From contig NZ_JADPMP010000001.1 of NCBI RefSeq assembly GCF_015686655.1, forward strand, positions 248,001-312,000: a stretch of 64,000 nucleotides of DNA, read 5' to 3'. The position numbers were made by a program, and so were the translations under genes. The stretch is from Pontibacter sp. FD36. Lineage in GTDB: Bacteria > Bacteroidota > Bacteroidia > Cytophagales > Hymenobacteraceae. Of the stretch, positions 33,965 to 42,528 are shown piece after piece; the first letter of the stretch is position 1, and each line of letters opens with the position of its first letter. The notes beneath the pieces were generated by a model. That model had not been told where the DNA came from and did not search any database. It saw only the letters and a list, made by a program, of their open reading frames with translations.

Positions 33965-34180
33965 CGATTTATTAATTATCCCTTATATTTTGTGGATAAG
34001 TGCCAACGCTGCTACCTGTGCGACAATTTGGGCGGGCGGACGCACTTGGCACAGCTCTTGACTATTATACACTCCACAGGCATAAAGCGGAATTTCCACT
34101 ATCTTTATGTCAATTTGGCACTGATACAACCTATGAACTATACACTGAAGAACTTTTTAAACCATCTTTTAATCGGAAAC

Positions 34181-36619
34181 ATGTCGATAGACGATAGCGA
34201 CGATCTGATTCCAGTAATAACCACAGACCCTGATGAAGAAATGCTGCCAGAAGATATGCCGGGCGAGCTGCCTATCCTGGCGGTGCGCAACACAGTATTG
34301 TTTCCGGGTGTGGTATTGCCTATTACCGTTAGCCGCAAAAAATCAGTGCGCCTGGTGCGCAAAGCCCATAAAGGCGATAAGATCATCGGGGTAGTGGCGC
34401 AGCGCAACACGAACAGCGACGATCCCACGGCCGAAGACCTGTACGACATCGGCACCATGGCCAAGATCCTGAAAATGCTGGTGCTGCCAGATGGTAACAC
34501 GACCATTATCATTCAGGGGCAGAGCCGCTTCAAGATTGACGAGGTGACGCAGGAAGACCCATACCTATCAGCGAAGGTGAGCTACTGCAAAGACACCTTC
34601 CCGAACAAGAAGAGCAAAGAGGTAAAGGCGCTGGTGCACTCGCTCAAAGATGCGGCCGCCAAGATGCTGAAACTCAACCCGGAAATTCCGCAGGAGGCGC
34701 AGGTCGCCCTCGATAATATTGATAGCCCAAGTTTTCTGACACACTTCCTGTCGAGCAACCTGAACGTGGATGTGGCGCAGAAGCAGAAGTTGCTGGAAGT
34801 GAACGACGGTGTAGAGCGCGGTACGCAACTCCTCGAGATCATGCTGCGCGAAATCCAGTTACTGGAGCTCAAGCAGGAAATCCATACCAAAGTACACACT
34901 GACATTGATCAGCAGCAACGCGACTACTTCTTGCGTCAGCAGATCAAGGTGTTGCAGGACGAGTTGGGGCAGGAGGGACCCGATCAGGAGATCGAGCGAT
35001 TCCGGGAGCGTGCTCTCAAAAAGAAATGGCCAGAGCAGATTGCCAAGCATTTCAACAAAGAGATAGAGCGACTGGCCCGTCTCAATCCGCAGGCCGCCGA
35101 GTATCCGGTGGCGGTAAACTACCTGGAGTTTTTGCTGGACCTGCCTTGGAACGAGACCACCAAAGATAATTTCAATCTGAAGCGCACCAAAAAGATACTC
35201 GACACCGACCACTACGGTCTGGAGAAAGTAAAGGAGCGCATTATTGAGTACCTGGCCGTGCTCAAACTCAAAAAGGATATGAAGGCGCCGATCCTGTGCC
35301 TGTACGGACCTCCGGGCGTTGGTAAAACCTCGCTGGGCCGTTCCATAGCCACCGCCTTGGGGCGTAAATATGTCAGAATGTCACTAGGAGGGGTGCGTGA
35401 CGAAGCCGAGATTCGCGGTCACCGTCGTACCTACGTGGGCGCTATGCCGGGCAAGATCATCAGCCAGATCAAAAAAGTAGGCTCTTCCAACCCGGTGATC
35501 ATCCTCGACGAGATCGATAAACTGGCCTCTGACTTCCGTGGCGACCCATCGTCGGCCTTGCTGGAGGTGCTGGACCCGGAGCAGAACCATACCTTCATGG
35601 ACAACTACCTGGACGTGGAGTACGACCTCTCGAAGGTGCTCTTCATTGCCACGGCCAATTCCTTGGATACCATTCAGCCCGCCCTGCGCGACCGTATGGA
35701 GATCATCGAACTCACTGGCTATACCTTAGAAGAGAAGACCGAGATCGCGAAACGCCACCTGGTGCCGAAGCAGGTGAAGGAGCACGGACTGGAGGAAGAA
35801 GACGTGAAAATGTCAAAAGCCACCATCCAGAAAGTGATAGACGACTACACCCGCGAGTCGGGTGTGCGCAGCCTGGAGCGCAAGATCGGGCAGGTAATAC
35901 GCAACACGGCCAAGCAGAAGGCGATGGAAGAGAAATATACTCCTTCTATCAAGCCAGATGATGTAGTGAAGATCCTGGGCCCGGAGACCTTCGACAAGGA
36001 AATCTACCAGGACATTGACACAGCCGGTGTAGTAACAGGTCTGGCTTGGACCTCAGTTGGTGGCGATATTCTGTTTATTGAGTCCATCCTGAGCAAAGGC
36101 AAAGGCAAACTGACACTTTCAGGCCAATTGGGCGATGTGATGAAGGAGTCAGCCATGACGGCGATCTCTTACCTGAAGGCCCACGCTGAGCTACTGGAGA
36201 TTGACTACCGCCTGTTTGATCAATACGACCTGCACATCCACTTCCCGGAAGGCGCTGTGCCGAAAGACGGTCCGTCAGCAGGTATAGCGATCTTCACCTC
36301 CATTGCCTCTGTGTTCACACAACGCAAAGTGAAGTCACGTCTGGCTATGACGGGTGAGATTACACTGCGTGGCAAGGTGCTGCCGGTGGGCGGCATTAAA
36401 GAGAAGATTCTGGCTGCAAAAAGAGCAGGTATATCGGATATTATTCTTTGCCAGAAAAACCGCAAGGACATCACGGAGATTCCAGACCAGTACATCAAAG
36501 GGCTGCATATCCACTATGTCGACCGTGTGGATGAAGTCGTGCAGATTGCCCTGCTCAAGCAGAAGGTAAAGCATCCCCTGAAGTTGGTGGTGACGGAGAA
36601 TGGGAGGAGTGAGGAGTAA
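34181..36619 (+). CDS. lon: ATP-dependent Lon protease
   Basis: 812 residues from the ATG at 34181 (MSIDDSDDL), the length expected for Lon. The frame stays open back to 33992 (GTG), with another ATG at 34133. The added residues look unlike Lon, so a long leader is more likely. N-terminal substrate domain ([19 protein letters not shown]), long coiled coil, AAA+ Walker [14 protein letters not shown], and the Ser-Lys protease domain with [14 protein letters not shown] and the Lys in [13 protein letters not shown]. Degrades damaged and regulatory proteins. porQ starts 3 bp after its stop. Confidence 0.95.
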   Translation: MSIDDSDDLIPVITTDPDEEMLPEDMPGELPILAVRNTVLFPGVVLPITVSRKKSVRLVRKAHKGDKIIGVVAQRNTNSDDPTAEDLYDIGTMAKILKMLVLPDGNTTIIIQGQSRFKIDEVTQEDPYLSAKVSYCKDTFPNKKSKEVKALVHSLKDAAAKMLKLNPEIPQEAQVALDNIDSPSFLTHFLSSNLNVDVAQKQKLLEVNDGVERGTQLLEIMLREIQLLELKQEIHTKVHTDIDQQQRDYFLRQQIKVLQDELGQEGPDQEIERFRERALKKKWPEQIAKHFNKEIERLARLNPQAAEYPVAVNYLEFLLDLPWNETTKDNFNLKRTKKILDTDHYGLEKVKERIIEYLAVLKLKKDMKAPILCLYGPPGVGKTSLGRSIATALGRKYVRMSLGGVRDEAEIRGHRRTYVGAMPGKIISQIKKVGSSNPVIILDEIDKLASDFRGDPSSALLEVLDPEQNHTFMDNYLDVEYDLSKVLFIATANSLDTIQPALRDRMEIIELTGYTLEEKTEIAKRHLVPKQVKEHGLEEEDVKMSKATIQKVIDDYTRESGVRSLERKIGQVIRNTAKQKAMEEKYTPSIKPDDVVKILGPETFDKEIYQDIDTAGVVTGLAWTSVGGDILFIESILSKGKGKLTLSGQLGDVMKESAMTAISYLKAHAELLEIDYRLFDQYDLHIHFPEGAVPKDGPSAGIAIFTSIASVFTQRKVKSRLAMTGEITLRGKVLPVGGIKEKILAAKRAGISDIILCQKNRKDITEIPDQYIKGLHIHYVDRVDEVVQIALLKQKVKHPLKLVVTENGRSEE

Positions 36620-36622
36620 GCC

Positions 36623-37672
36623 ATGAAGCTGGCCCCTGCCTTTTTACTTGCTGTGCTCCTGGGCTTTCCTCTCAGTGGTTGGGCGCAGGTAGGTGGGCAG
36701 CGCGGGTTTCCTTTTTTGCAACTGCCCGGCAATGCCAGGTTGGCGGCGCTAGGCGGCGTGAACGTGAGTGCGCCGGGGCATCATGTGAACATGGTCACTT
36801 CGAATCCCGCTTTGCTGAACGAAGCCATGGATCGTCAGCTGTCCCTGAGCTACGTTGGCTACCTGGCGGACATCAAGCAGAGTAACATGGCTTATGCCTT
36901 CAACACAAGCAGGTACGGCCGTTGGGCTGCGAGTCTGAATTACCTGAATTATGGTGATTTTGTTCAGCGCGACCACACAGGTATGGAAGAAGGCAGTTTT
37001 TCGGTGAACGACTATACCTTGGGCATTAGTCACTCGCGGCAGGCGGAGGCTTTTACAGTGGGTGCTACTGCCAAAGTAGCTGTCTCGAGTATGGCCGGCG
37101 AGAAAGCGGTAGGTATACTTGCCGATGTGGGAGGCGCTTTTCAGCACCCCGAGCACGACCTGAGCATAGGAATGGCCTTCAAAAATATCGGTTACCAGGT
37201 GCGCTCCTTTACAGGTGCCGATCGGCAGGCGATGCCTTTTGACGTGCAGCTGGGTGCAAGCTACAAGCCGGAGCACATGCCGGTAAGGCTTTCGCTCACC
37301 GCACACCACCTGTACAAGTTTGACGTTGTATACCTGGACCCTAACACATCAGGTCGGCTTGACGCTAACGGCAACGAGGTGGAGGAGGAGAAAAAGGTTG
37401 GTGACCAGATTGCACGGCATTTTGTAGTGGGCACAGAGTTCATCTTCAGCAAAAACTTTCAGGTGCGGGCCGGGTATAACCATTTGCGGCGCAAAGAGCT
37501 TCGGCTTGACAGCAACGCTGGAGGTGCCGGCTTCTCAGTAGGAGCTATGCTGCGGGTTCGGGCCTTCGAGTTGAATTACGGAAGCGCCTTTTTCCATCCG
37601 TCGGGCGGCACGCATTATATCACGCTCAGCACTGATACAGGCACCTTCCTGAAACGTAAGAGTAAAGATTAA
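36623..37672 (+). CDS. porQ: type IX secretion system protein PorQ
   Basis: 349 residues with a signal peptide (cleaved near GWAQ). PorQ is an outer-membrane beta-barrel of the FadL-like type that works with PorU, PorV and PorZ in the attachment complex of the type IX secretion system. The family start is clear: FPFLQLPGNARLAALGGVNVS, followed by NPALLNE and barrel strands ending in GGTHYITLSTD. It is only 3 bp after lon, so the two are probably co-transcribed. It supports the assignment of the 18870-20276 protein as type IX cargo. Confidence 0.92.
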   Translation: MKLAPAFLLAVLLGFPLSGWAQVGGQRGFPFLQLPGNARLAALGGVNVSAPGHHVNMVTSNPALLNEAMDRQLSLSYVGYLADIKQSNMAYAFNTSRYGRWAASLNYLNYGDFVQRDHTGMEEGSFSVNDYTLGISHSRQAEAFTVGATAKVAVSSMAGEKAVGILADVGGAFQHPEHDLSIGMAFKNIGYQVRSFTGADRQAMPFDVQLGASYKPEHMPVRLSLTAHHLYKFDVVYLDPNTSGRLDANGNEVEEEKKVGDQIARHFVVGTEFIFSKNFQVRAGYNHLRRKELRLDSNAGGAGFSVGAMLRVRAFELNYGSAFFHPSGGTHYITLSTDTGTFLKRKSKD

Positions 37673-37726
37673 GGCAGTTGGTACTATTAGTTCAGCTGCC
37701 AGTTTTATAAATTTTAAGTATAGAAC

Positions 37727-39121
37727 ATGTTAGATTCATTAGAGCATTTAACACCAGCCCAGATTGTTGAGGAGCTGGATAAATATATCATCGGACAGAA
37801 AGACGCTAAACGAAATGTGGCCATCGCGCTACGCAACCGCTGGCGGCGTATGAACGCTGACGAAAATATTCGCCGTGAGATCGTGCCCAACAATATCCTG
37901 ATGATCGGTGCGACCGGTGTGGGTAAAACCGAGATCGCCCGCCGTCTGGCCAAGATCGCTGATGCCCCTTTCACCAAAGTGGAGGCCTCTAAGTTTACAG
38001 AAGTAGGCTACGTGGGTCGCGACGTGGAGAGCATGGTACGCGACCTAGTAGAGCAGTCGGTGAACATGGTGAAGACCAGGAAAAAGGAAGAGGTGAAGCA
38101 AAAAGCAGCCGAGGTGGTGGAAGACATCATCCTTGATGCGCTGATTCCGCCAATACAAGGTGGCCGTGCTACGCCAAGCTTCTCGAGTACTTCCGAGTCA
38201 AACGGCATGCCGGACAATGATTACGAGTTGAACGAGCGCACCCGTGAGAAGTTCAGAGAGAAAATCCGTAATGGCGAACTCGAAGACCGTAAGATCGAGA
38301 TCCGCATTCAGCAGAGCGCCATGCCAGGTATAGGTGCAATGGGGCCAGGTATGGACGAGGCTTCCATGATGAACATCCAGGAGATGATCAGCGGTATGAT
38401 GCCGAAGAAGACAAAGAAGCGCAAGGTGACCATCGCTGAAGCCCGCAAGATTTTGCTGGAGGAAGAAGCCTCTAAACTGATCGACATGGATGAGGTGAAG
38501 GAAGAGGCGATCTTCAAAGCGGAAAACTCCGGTGTGATCTTCATTGACGAGATCGACAAAGTGGCCAGCTCAAGCAGCAAAGGCAGCGGCCCGGATGTGA
38601 GCCGCGAAGGTGTGCAGCGTGACTTGCTGCCAATCGTAGAAGGCTCTACGGTGAACACCAAGTATGGCGTGATCAACACCGACCATATCCTGTTCATTGC
38701 AGCCGGCGCGTTCCACGTTGCCAAGCCATCTGACCTTATACCTGAGTTGCAGGGCCGCTTCCCGATTCGTGTGGAGCTGCAGAGCTTGACCAAGGACGAC
38801 TTCTATCAGATCCTGAAGTTCCCGAAGAATGCACTGACCAAGCAGTACGAGGCTCTGTTGAAAGCAGAGGACGTAGAGCTGAGCTTTGCTGACGAAGCAT
38901 TGGATGAAATCGCCAACATTGCCTATGAGGTAAACTCAGAGGTAGAGAACATTGGTGCCCGTCGTCTGCATACCGTCATGAGTCGTCTCCTCAACGACAT
39001 CCTCTTCGATGTGCCGGATAAGATCGGTGCCAATGCCCACATTGTGGTAAACCGTGAGATGGTGCTGGATCGTTTGGCTGACATGGTGAAGAATCGCGAT
39101 TTGAGTCAGTATATTCTTTAA
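37727..39121 (+). CDS. hslU: ATP-dependent protease ATPase subunit HslU
   Basis: 464 residues. Unfoldase of the HslUV protease. N-terminal LTPAQIVEELDKYIIGQKDAKRNVAIALRNRWRR, Walker A GATGVGKTEIARRLAK (about 63-78), VGRDVESMVRDL, Walker B GVIFIDEIDKVA, and a C-terminus ending LSQYIL, the tail that docks in HslV. hslV is not in the window, so in this genome the two are separated. A terminator lies at 39234-39276. Confidence 0.96.
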   Translation: MLDSLEHLTPAQIVEELDKYIIGQKDAKRNVAIALRNRWRRMNADENIRREIVPNNILMIGATGVGKTEIARRLAKIADAPFTKVEASKFTEVGYVGRDVESMVRDLVEQSVNMVKTRKKEEVKQKAAEVVEDIILDALIPPIQGGRATPSFSSTSESNGMPDNDYELNERTREKFREKIRNGELEDRKIEIRIQQSAMPGIGAMGPGMDEASMMNIQEMISGMMPKKTKKRKVTIAEARKILLEEEASKLIDMDEVKEEAIFKAENSGVIFIDEIDKVASSSSKGSGPDVSREGVQRDLLPIVEGSTVNTKYGVINTDHILFIAAGAFHVAKPSDLIPELQGRFPIRVELQSLTKDDFYQILKFPKNALTKQYEALLKAEDVELSFADEALDEIANIAYEVNSEVENIGARRLHTVMSRLLNDILFDVPDKIGANAHIVVNREMVLDRLADMVKNRDLSQYIL

Positions 39122-39131
39122 GTTTAGGAGC

Positions 39132-39158
39132 AAGTCGCTACCTGCCCGAATCGTGCGC
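39132..39158. repeat. diverged copy of a dispersed repeat shared with 50122-50148
   Basis: These 27 bp match 50122-50148 at 23 positions, including the shared CCGAATCGTGC. It lies in the 269-bp gap after hslU, which otherwise holds only small hairpins (a GGGAA/TTCCC pair near 39180-39195) and the hslU terminator. Confidence 0.5.
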
Positions 39159-39233
39159 ATACTCTTTAGAGATCTGGCGCGGGAATTGTTCCCGTCACTT
39201 TTAAATCCAAACGAGTCTGTGACTCACGAAATT

Positions 39234-39276
39234 AAAAGCTGTTGTTTCAGCGAAAGCAGAGGCAACAGCTTTTTTG
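39234..39276 (+). terminator. intrinsic terminator downstream of hslU
   Basis: An 11-bp stem AAAAGCTGTTG (39234-39244) with CAACAGCTTTT (39263-39273) and a following T-run. It lies 113 bp after the hslU stop. Confidence 0.75.
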
Positions 39277-39390
39277 TTGGAAGTAACATCTGCCAGCAGG
39301 TATAGGTATAATCAATACACGATCCAAAATCGTATGTTGAGAACAACTCTTAACTCCTAAACTCACAAACTCCTAAACTACTAACCTCCC

Positions 39391-40119
39391 ATGAACTACT
39401 ACATCATCACCGGAACGAGCAAAGGTATAGGTAAAGCCATCGCCGAGGAATTGCTGCAGGACGAGAGCAATTTTGTGGTTGGCGTTTGCCGCAACAGCAC
39501 CATTCAGCACAAGAACTACCGCCATCAGCCGCTGGATTTTTCGGATATACCTGCTGTGGAGCACAACCTGCATAAAGTGTTCGTACCTTTTAAAGATGCC
39601 GAACGTCTCGTGCTGATCAACAATGCCGGTGTGCTGGGAGATATTGGCTACGTAGGTGAAGGAATGCCGAACGAGCGCTTTGAGTTTGTGTTTGATATCA
39701 ATGTAATTGTACCGGCCATGCTGATGAATACCTTCCTGCAGGTATACCAGTCATTACAGATTCCAAAAGTGATCGTGAATATCAGCTCTGGAGCAGGAAA
39801 GTACCCGATAGACGGTTGGGCGAGTTATTGCGCCTCTAAGGCGGCAATTGACATGCTGTCGCAGACGATACAGCAGGAGCAGAATGTGCGGGCTACTGAC
39901 GTGCGGGTATACGCCCTGTCGCCGGGTGTTGTAGACACTGCTATGCAGGAGCATATCCGGGAGAGCGATGCTGATAAGTTTAGCAATGTGCAGCGGTTTA
40001 GAGATTACAAGGAACAAGGTGAACTGGCCTCCCCGGAAGACGTGGGACGCAAGATTGCCTGGTTTCTGAACAATACCGATAAGTTTGATGAAGTGATTGT
40101 GTCTGTGCGGGACATGTAG
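39391..40119 (+). CDS. SDR family NAD(P)-dependent oxidoreductase
   Basis: 242 residues, a classical short-chain dehydrogenase. Cofactor motif GTSKGIGKAIAEELL at the N-terminus, NNAGVLG at about 76-82, catalytic Ser in VNISSGAGKYP, and the YCASK catalytic Tyr-Lys pair at about 149-153. A sepiapterin-reductase-like relative is possible from the overall pattern, but the substrate is not known. Single gene with its own terminator (40153-40178). Confidence 0.88.
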   Translation: MNYYIITGTSKGIGKAIAEELLQDESNFVVGVCRNSTIQHKNYRHQPLDFSDIPAVEHNLHKVFVPFKDAERLVLINNAGVLGDIGYVGEGMPNERFEFVFDINVIVPAMLMNTFLQVYQSLQIPKVIVNISSGAGKYPIDGWASYCASKAAIDMLSQTIQQEQNVRATDVRVYALSPGVVDTAMQEHIRESDADKFSNVQRFRDYKEQGELASPEDVGRKIAWFLNNTDKFDEVIVSVRDM

Positions 40120-40152
40120 TTTTAGATCATCGTTTACATACATGATAGTAGC

Positions 40153-40178
40153 GCCTTGCCCATGTGGCAGGGCTTTTT
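40153..40178 (+). terminator. intrinsic terminator after the SDR gene
   Basis: An 8-bp stem GCCTTGCC (40153-40160) with GGCAGGGC (40166-40173), 5-nt loop, then TTTTT. Confidence 0.8.
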
Positions 40179-40268
40179 CGATTACAACACTTAGATATAG
40201 CAACCGACTGATGTTTATACACGCATAACCTGCTGATACTGACAAAAATAGTTTTTAAAGCATTATTG

Positions 40269-40296
40269 CTAATTTGCTATAGTTATGCTAAATTAG
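40269..40296. promoter_or_regulatory. candidate operator upstream of the InsA-like gene
   Basis: CTAATTT (40269-40275) and AAATTAG (40290-40296) are exact inverted arms with a 14-bp spacer, ending 33 bp before the ATG. TATAGTT also occurs twice here, about two helical turns apart. It could be the binding site of the HTH protein itself; this is inference only. Confidence 0.3.
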
Positions 40297-40329
40297 TATA
40301 GTTGTTTTATAGCTATACCTGAGGCTGTT

Positions 40330-40749
40330 ATGAAAAACCCAATCTGCCCGAAATGTAATGCCCTGGAAGTCGTAAAAAGTGGCATCATCAACGATCGACA
40401 GCGCTACCGCTGCAAGAAGTGCGGTTACTATTTCACGGTAAACAAGCTCGGGAAAGGTATAGACACCTACTATGTCACCAAGGCGCTTCAGCTATATATT
40501 GAAGGTATAAGCTATCGCGAGATTGAGCGTATCCTGGGCGTAAGCCACGTTTCAATTATGAACTGGGTGCGCAAGTATAAGATCAAGGCCCCGGAGAAAA
40601 CAGAATATCATCCCACCTACAAGATCCTGAACCACGCTGAACTGGTGGAGCATATGAAAAACAGCGCTAACCTGAAAGGCGCCGGTATGATGATCACCGA
40701 GCTTGGTGACAAGTACATGATGATCAAGTGGAAGCGGTTTAAAGACTGA
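40330..40749 (+). CDS. orphan IS1 InsA-like zinc-finger/HTH protein
   Basis: 139 residues. A four-Cys zinc finger (C6, C9, C28, C31 in CPKC ... RCKKCGYYF) is followed by a helix-turn-helix (YYVTKALQLYIEGISYREIERILGVSHVSIMNWVRKY, about 47-84 in two helices). Both resemble the InsA part of IS1-type transposases. The C-terminal about 50 residues are not transposase-like and end in MMIKWKRFKD. There is no DDE catalytic gene next to it and I see no insertion-sequence ends. It is probably a domesticated DNA-binding protein and may be a regulator. It precedes the acetate-uptake cluster by 120 bp. Confidence 0.75.
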   Translation: MKNPICPKCNALEVVKSGIINDRQRYRCKKCGYYFTVNKLGKGIDTYYVTKALQLYIEGISYREIERILGVSHVSIMNWVRKYKIKAPEKTEYHPTYKILNHAELVEHMKNSANLKGAGMMITELGDKYMMIKWKRFKD

Positions 40750-40869
40750 TGTATATCAACTTACCAAATATATACACCTCTTTACCCTTTTTCATAAATC
40801 TTCCTTAAAATAGATAAAGAATTCGGGGAAACAGCTGACCTCTCTTCACCTTAACATTTAGTATTCCAA

Positions 40870-42210
40870 ATGAAAAAACTGTTACTATATGTAGCAGCAG
40901 GGCTGGTGCTTTGCTGCGTCGGGAGGAGTGCGTCTGCACAGGGCTCCACAGAGTATGGCGCTGGTATCAAGCTGCCTATTAATGAAGACGGGTCAAAGTA
41001 CATCCGTTTTATCACCTGGCATCAGGTATGGGTGAGGTATAACGAGCACAACTCGGGCACTATCCGCAATGGCGAGCCGGTTGACAATACGCTGGACTTC
41101 GGGCTGCGTCGTTCCCGTTTCCTTACCTACTCCCAGATCTCACCTCGTTTTCTGGTGTTGTTGCACTTTGGTATTAACAACCAGAATTCCATAAGCGGCG
41201 GCGTGAACCCGGGGCTGGATGGTAAAAAGCCGCAGATATTCATTCACGATGCCTGGACGGAATACAAGGTGTTCGACAAGGCCCTTTCTATTGGGGCGGG
41301 CCTGCACTACTGGAACGGTATCTCGCGTAGCACCAACGCCAGCACACTCAATTTCATGGCCATCGACGCACCGATCTTCAACTGGGCCACCATCGACGCC
41401 GCTGACCAGTTTGCCCGTATGCTCGGCGTGTACGCCAAAGGTAAGCTGGGTAAGCTCGACTACCGCATGGCTATCAACGATCCTTTCCTGACCAACACCG
41501 CACAAGCCATAGGGCCAGCTGCCAATTACAATCCGCAAAACAACAACAAGGTATACCAGGGCTATTTCAACTGGCAGTTCTGGGACCAAGAATCGAACCT
41601 CCTGCCGTTCATGGTGGGCACCTACCTGGGCACGCGACGCGTGTTCAACATCGGGGCAGGCTTTATGCACAACAAAGACGGCATGTGGCGTGAGCAGAAT
41701 ACTATCAACGGATTTGTGGTTGAGAAAGAAAACATCAACCTGTTTGGCGTGGACGCTTTCCTGGACCTGCCGCTCAACACCGAACAAAACACGGCCCTCA
41801 CCGCCTATGGCGTGTACTATAACTATGACTTCGGCAAAGATAACGTGCGCAACATTGGCATCATGAACCCAGCACAGGGTGGTGGCGGACTCCGCGGCAA
41901 TGCGTTCCCAACCATTGGCACGGGCGATATCCTGTACGGTCAGGTAGGCTACTTGCTGCCGAAAGACCTGGTGACCGAGAAAGCCCGTTTGCAGCCCTAC
42001 GCCGCCTACAGCTACGGCAGTCTGGATGGGGTGCAGAACAGCCGCGGCGAGAAAGTGCCTGTGAAAGTGCTCGACCTGGGTACCAACCTCCTGCTCGAGG
42101 GCCATCACTCCAAGCTCACGCTCAACTACCGCAACCGTCCGGATTTTACCAACCCGAATAACCTGAGGTACCGTCCGGAAATCACCCTGCAGGCCATGAT
42201 CTATTTGTAA
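40870..42210 (+). CDS. outer-membrane porin (OprO/phosphate-selective-porin-like)
   Basis: 446 residues with a signal peptide (cleaved near SASAQG). Alternating strands throughout (for example YIRFITWHQVWVRYNEH, LRRSRFLTYSQISPRFLVLLHFG) and a final strand ending ALQAMIYL with a C-terminal hydrophobic residue indicate a beta-barrel. It lies 28 bp before the DUF4212-symporter pair, so it probably lets short carboxylates such as acetate through the outer membrane. That substrate is inferred from context. Confidence 0.78.
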   Translation: MKKLLLYVAAGLVLCCVGRSASAQGSTEYGAGIKLPINEDGSKYIRFITWHQVWVRYNEHNSGTIRNGEPVDNTLDFGLRRSRFLTYSQISPRFLVLLHFGINNQNSISGGVNPGLDGKKPQIFIHDAWTEYKVFDKALSIGAGLHYWNGISRSTNASTLNFMAIDAPIFNWATIDAADQFARMLGVYAKGKLGKLDYRMAINDPFLTNTAQAIGPAANYNPQNNNKVYQGYFNWQFWDQESNLLPFMVGTYLGTRRVFNIGAGFMHNKDGMWREQNTINGFVVEKENINLFGVDAFLDLPLNTEQNTALTAYGVYYNYDFGKDNVRNIGIMNPAQGGGGLRGNAFPTIGTGDILYGQVGYLLPKDLVTEKARLQPYAAYSYGSLDGVQNSRGEKVPVKVLDLGTNLLLEGHHSKLTLNYRNRPDFTNPNNLRYRPEITLQAMIYL

Positions 42211-42238
42211 GAACCTTAAAAAACTAAACTATATACCC

Positions 42239-42502
42239 ATGGAAAATAACAAGAACAGAATGCAGGAGTACTGGCAGCGCAACGTCCGGATACTGCTGAC
42301 GCTATTGGGCCTTTGGTTCGCTGTTTCCTACCTGTTCGGCATTTTGCTGGTCGACGAGCTCAACCAGTTCCGTCTCGGGGGCTTTAAACTCGGCTTCTGG
42401 TTTGCGCAGCAAGGCTCCATCTATGTGTTTGTGGTCATCATCTTCATCTATGTATGGCTGATGAACAGACTGGACCGCGAATTTGACGTGCACGAAGACT
42501 AA
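42239..42502 (+). CDS. DUF4212 small membrane subunit of the acetate-type symporter
   Basis: 87 residues with two transmembrane helices (about 16-36 and 54-74). Family features: YWQRNVRILLTLLGLWFAVSYLFGILL, then FKLGFWFAQQGSIYVFV and IYVWLMNRLDREF. DUF4212 proteins nearly always precede a solute:sodium symporter of the VC_2705 type and are thought to be its small subunit, as here (26 bp gap). Confidence 0.9.
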   Translation: MENNKNRMQEYWQRNVRILLTLLGLWFAVSYLFGILLVDELNQFRLGGFKLGFWFAQQGSIYVFVVIIFIYVWLMNRLDREFDVHED

Positions 42503-42528
42503 TCTCCCACCATACAATAGCTAAGACA

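Noticed and set aside
33992..34180. N-terminal extension of Lon from GTG
   Set aside because: The residues are Cys/His-rich and unlike Lon. The stretch is better read as a leader with promoter-like sequence.
39122..39390. Possible tRNA or small RNA gene after hslU
   Set aside because: Hairpins are present, but no cloverleaf or known RNA pattern; a terminator and a dispersed repeat explain most of it.
40330..40749. Active IS1-type insertion sequence
   Set aside because: No DDE transposase frame, terminal inverted repeats or target duplication seen around it.
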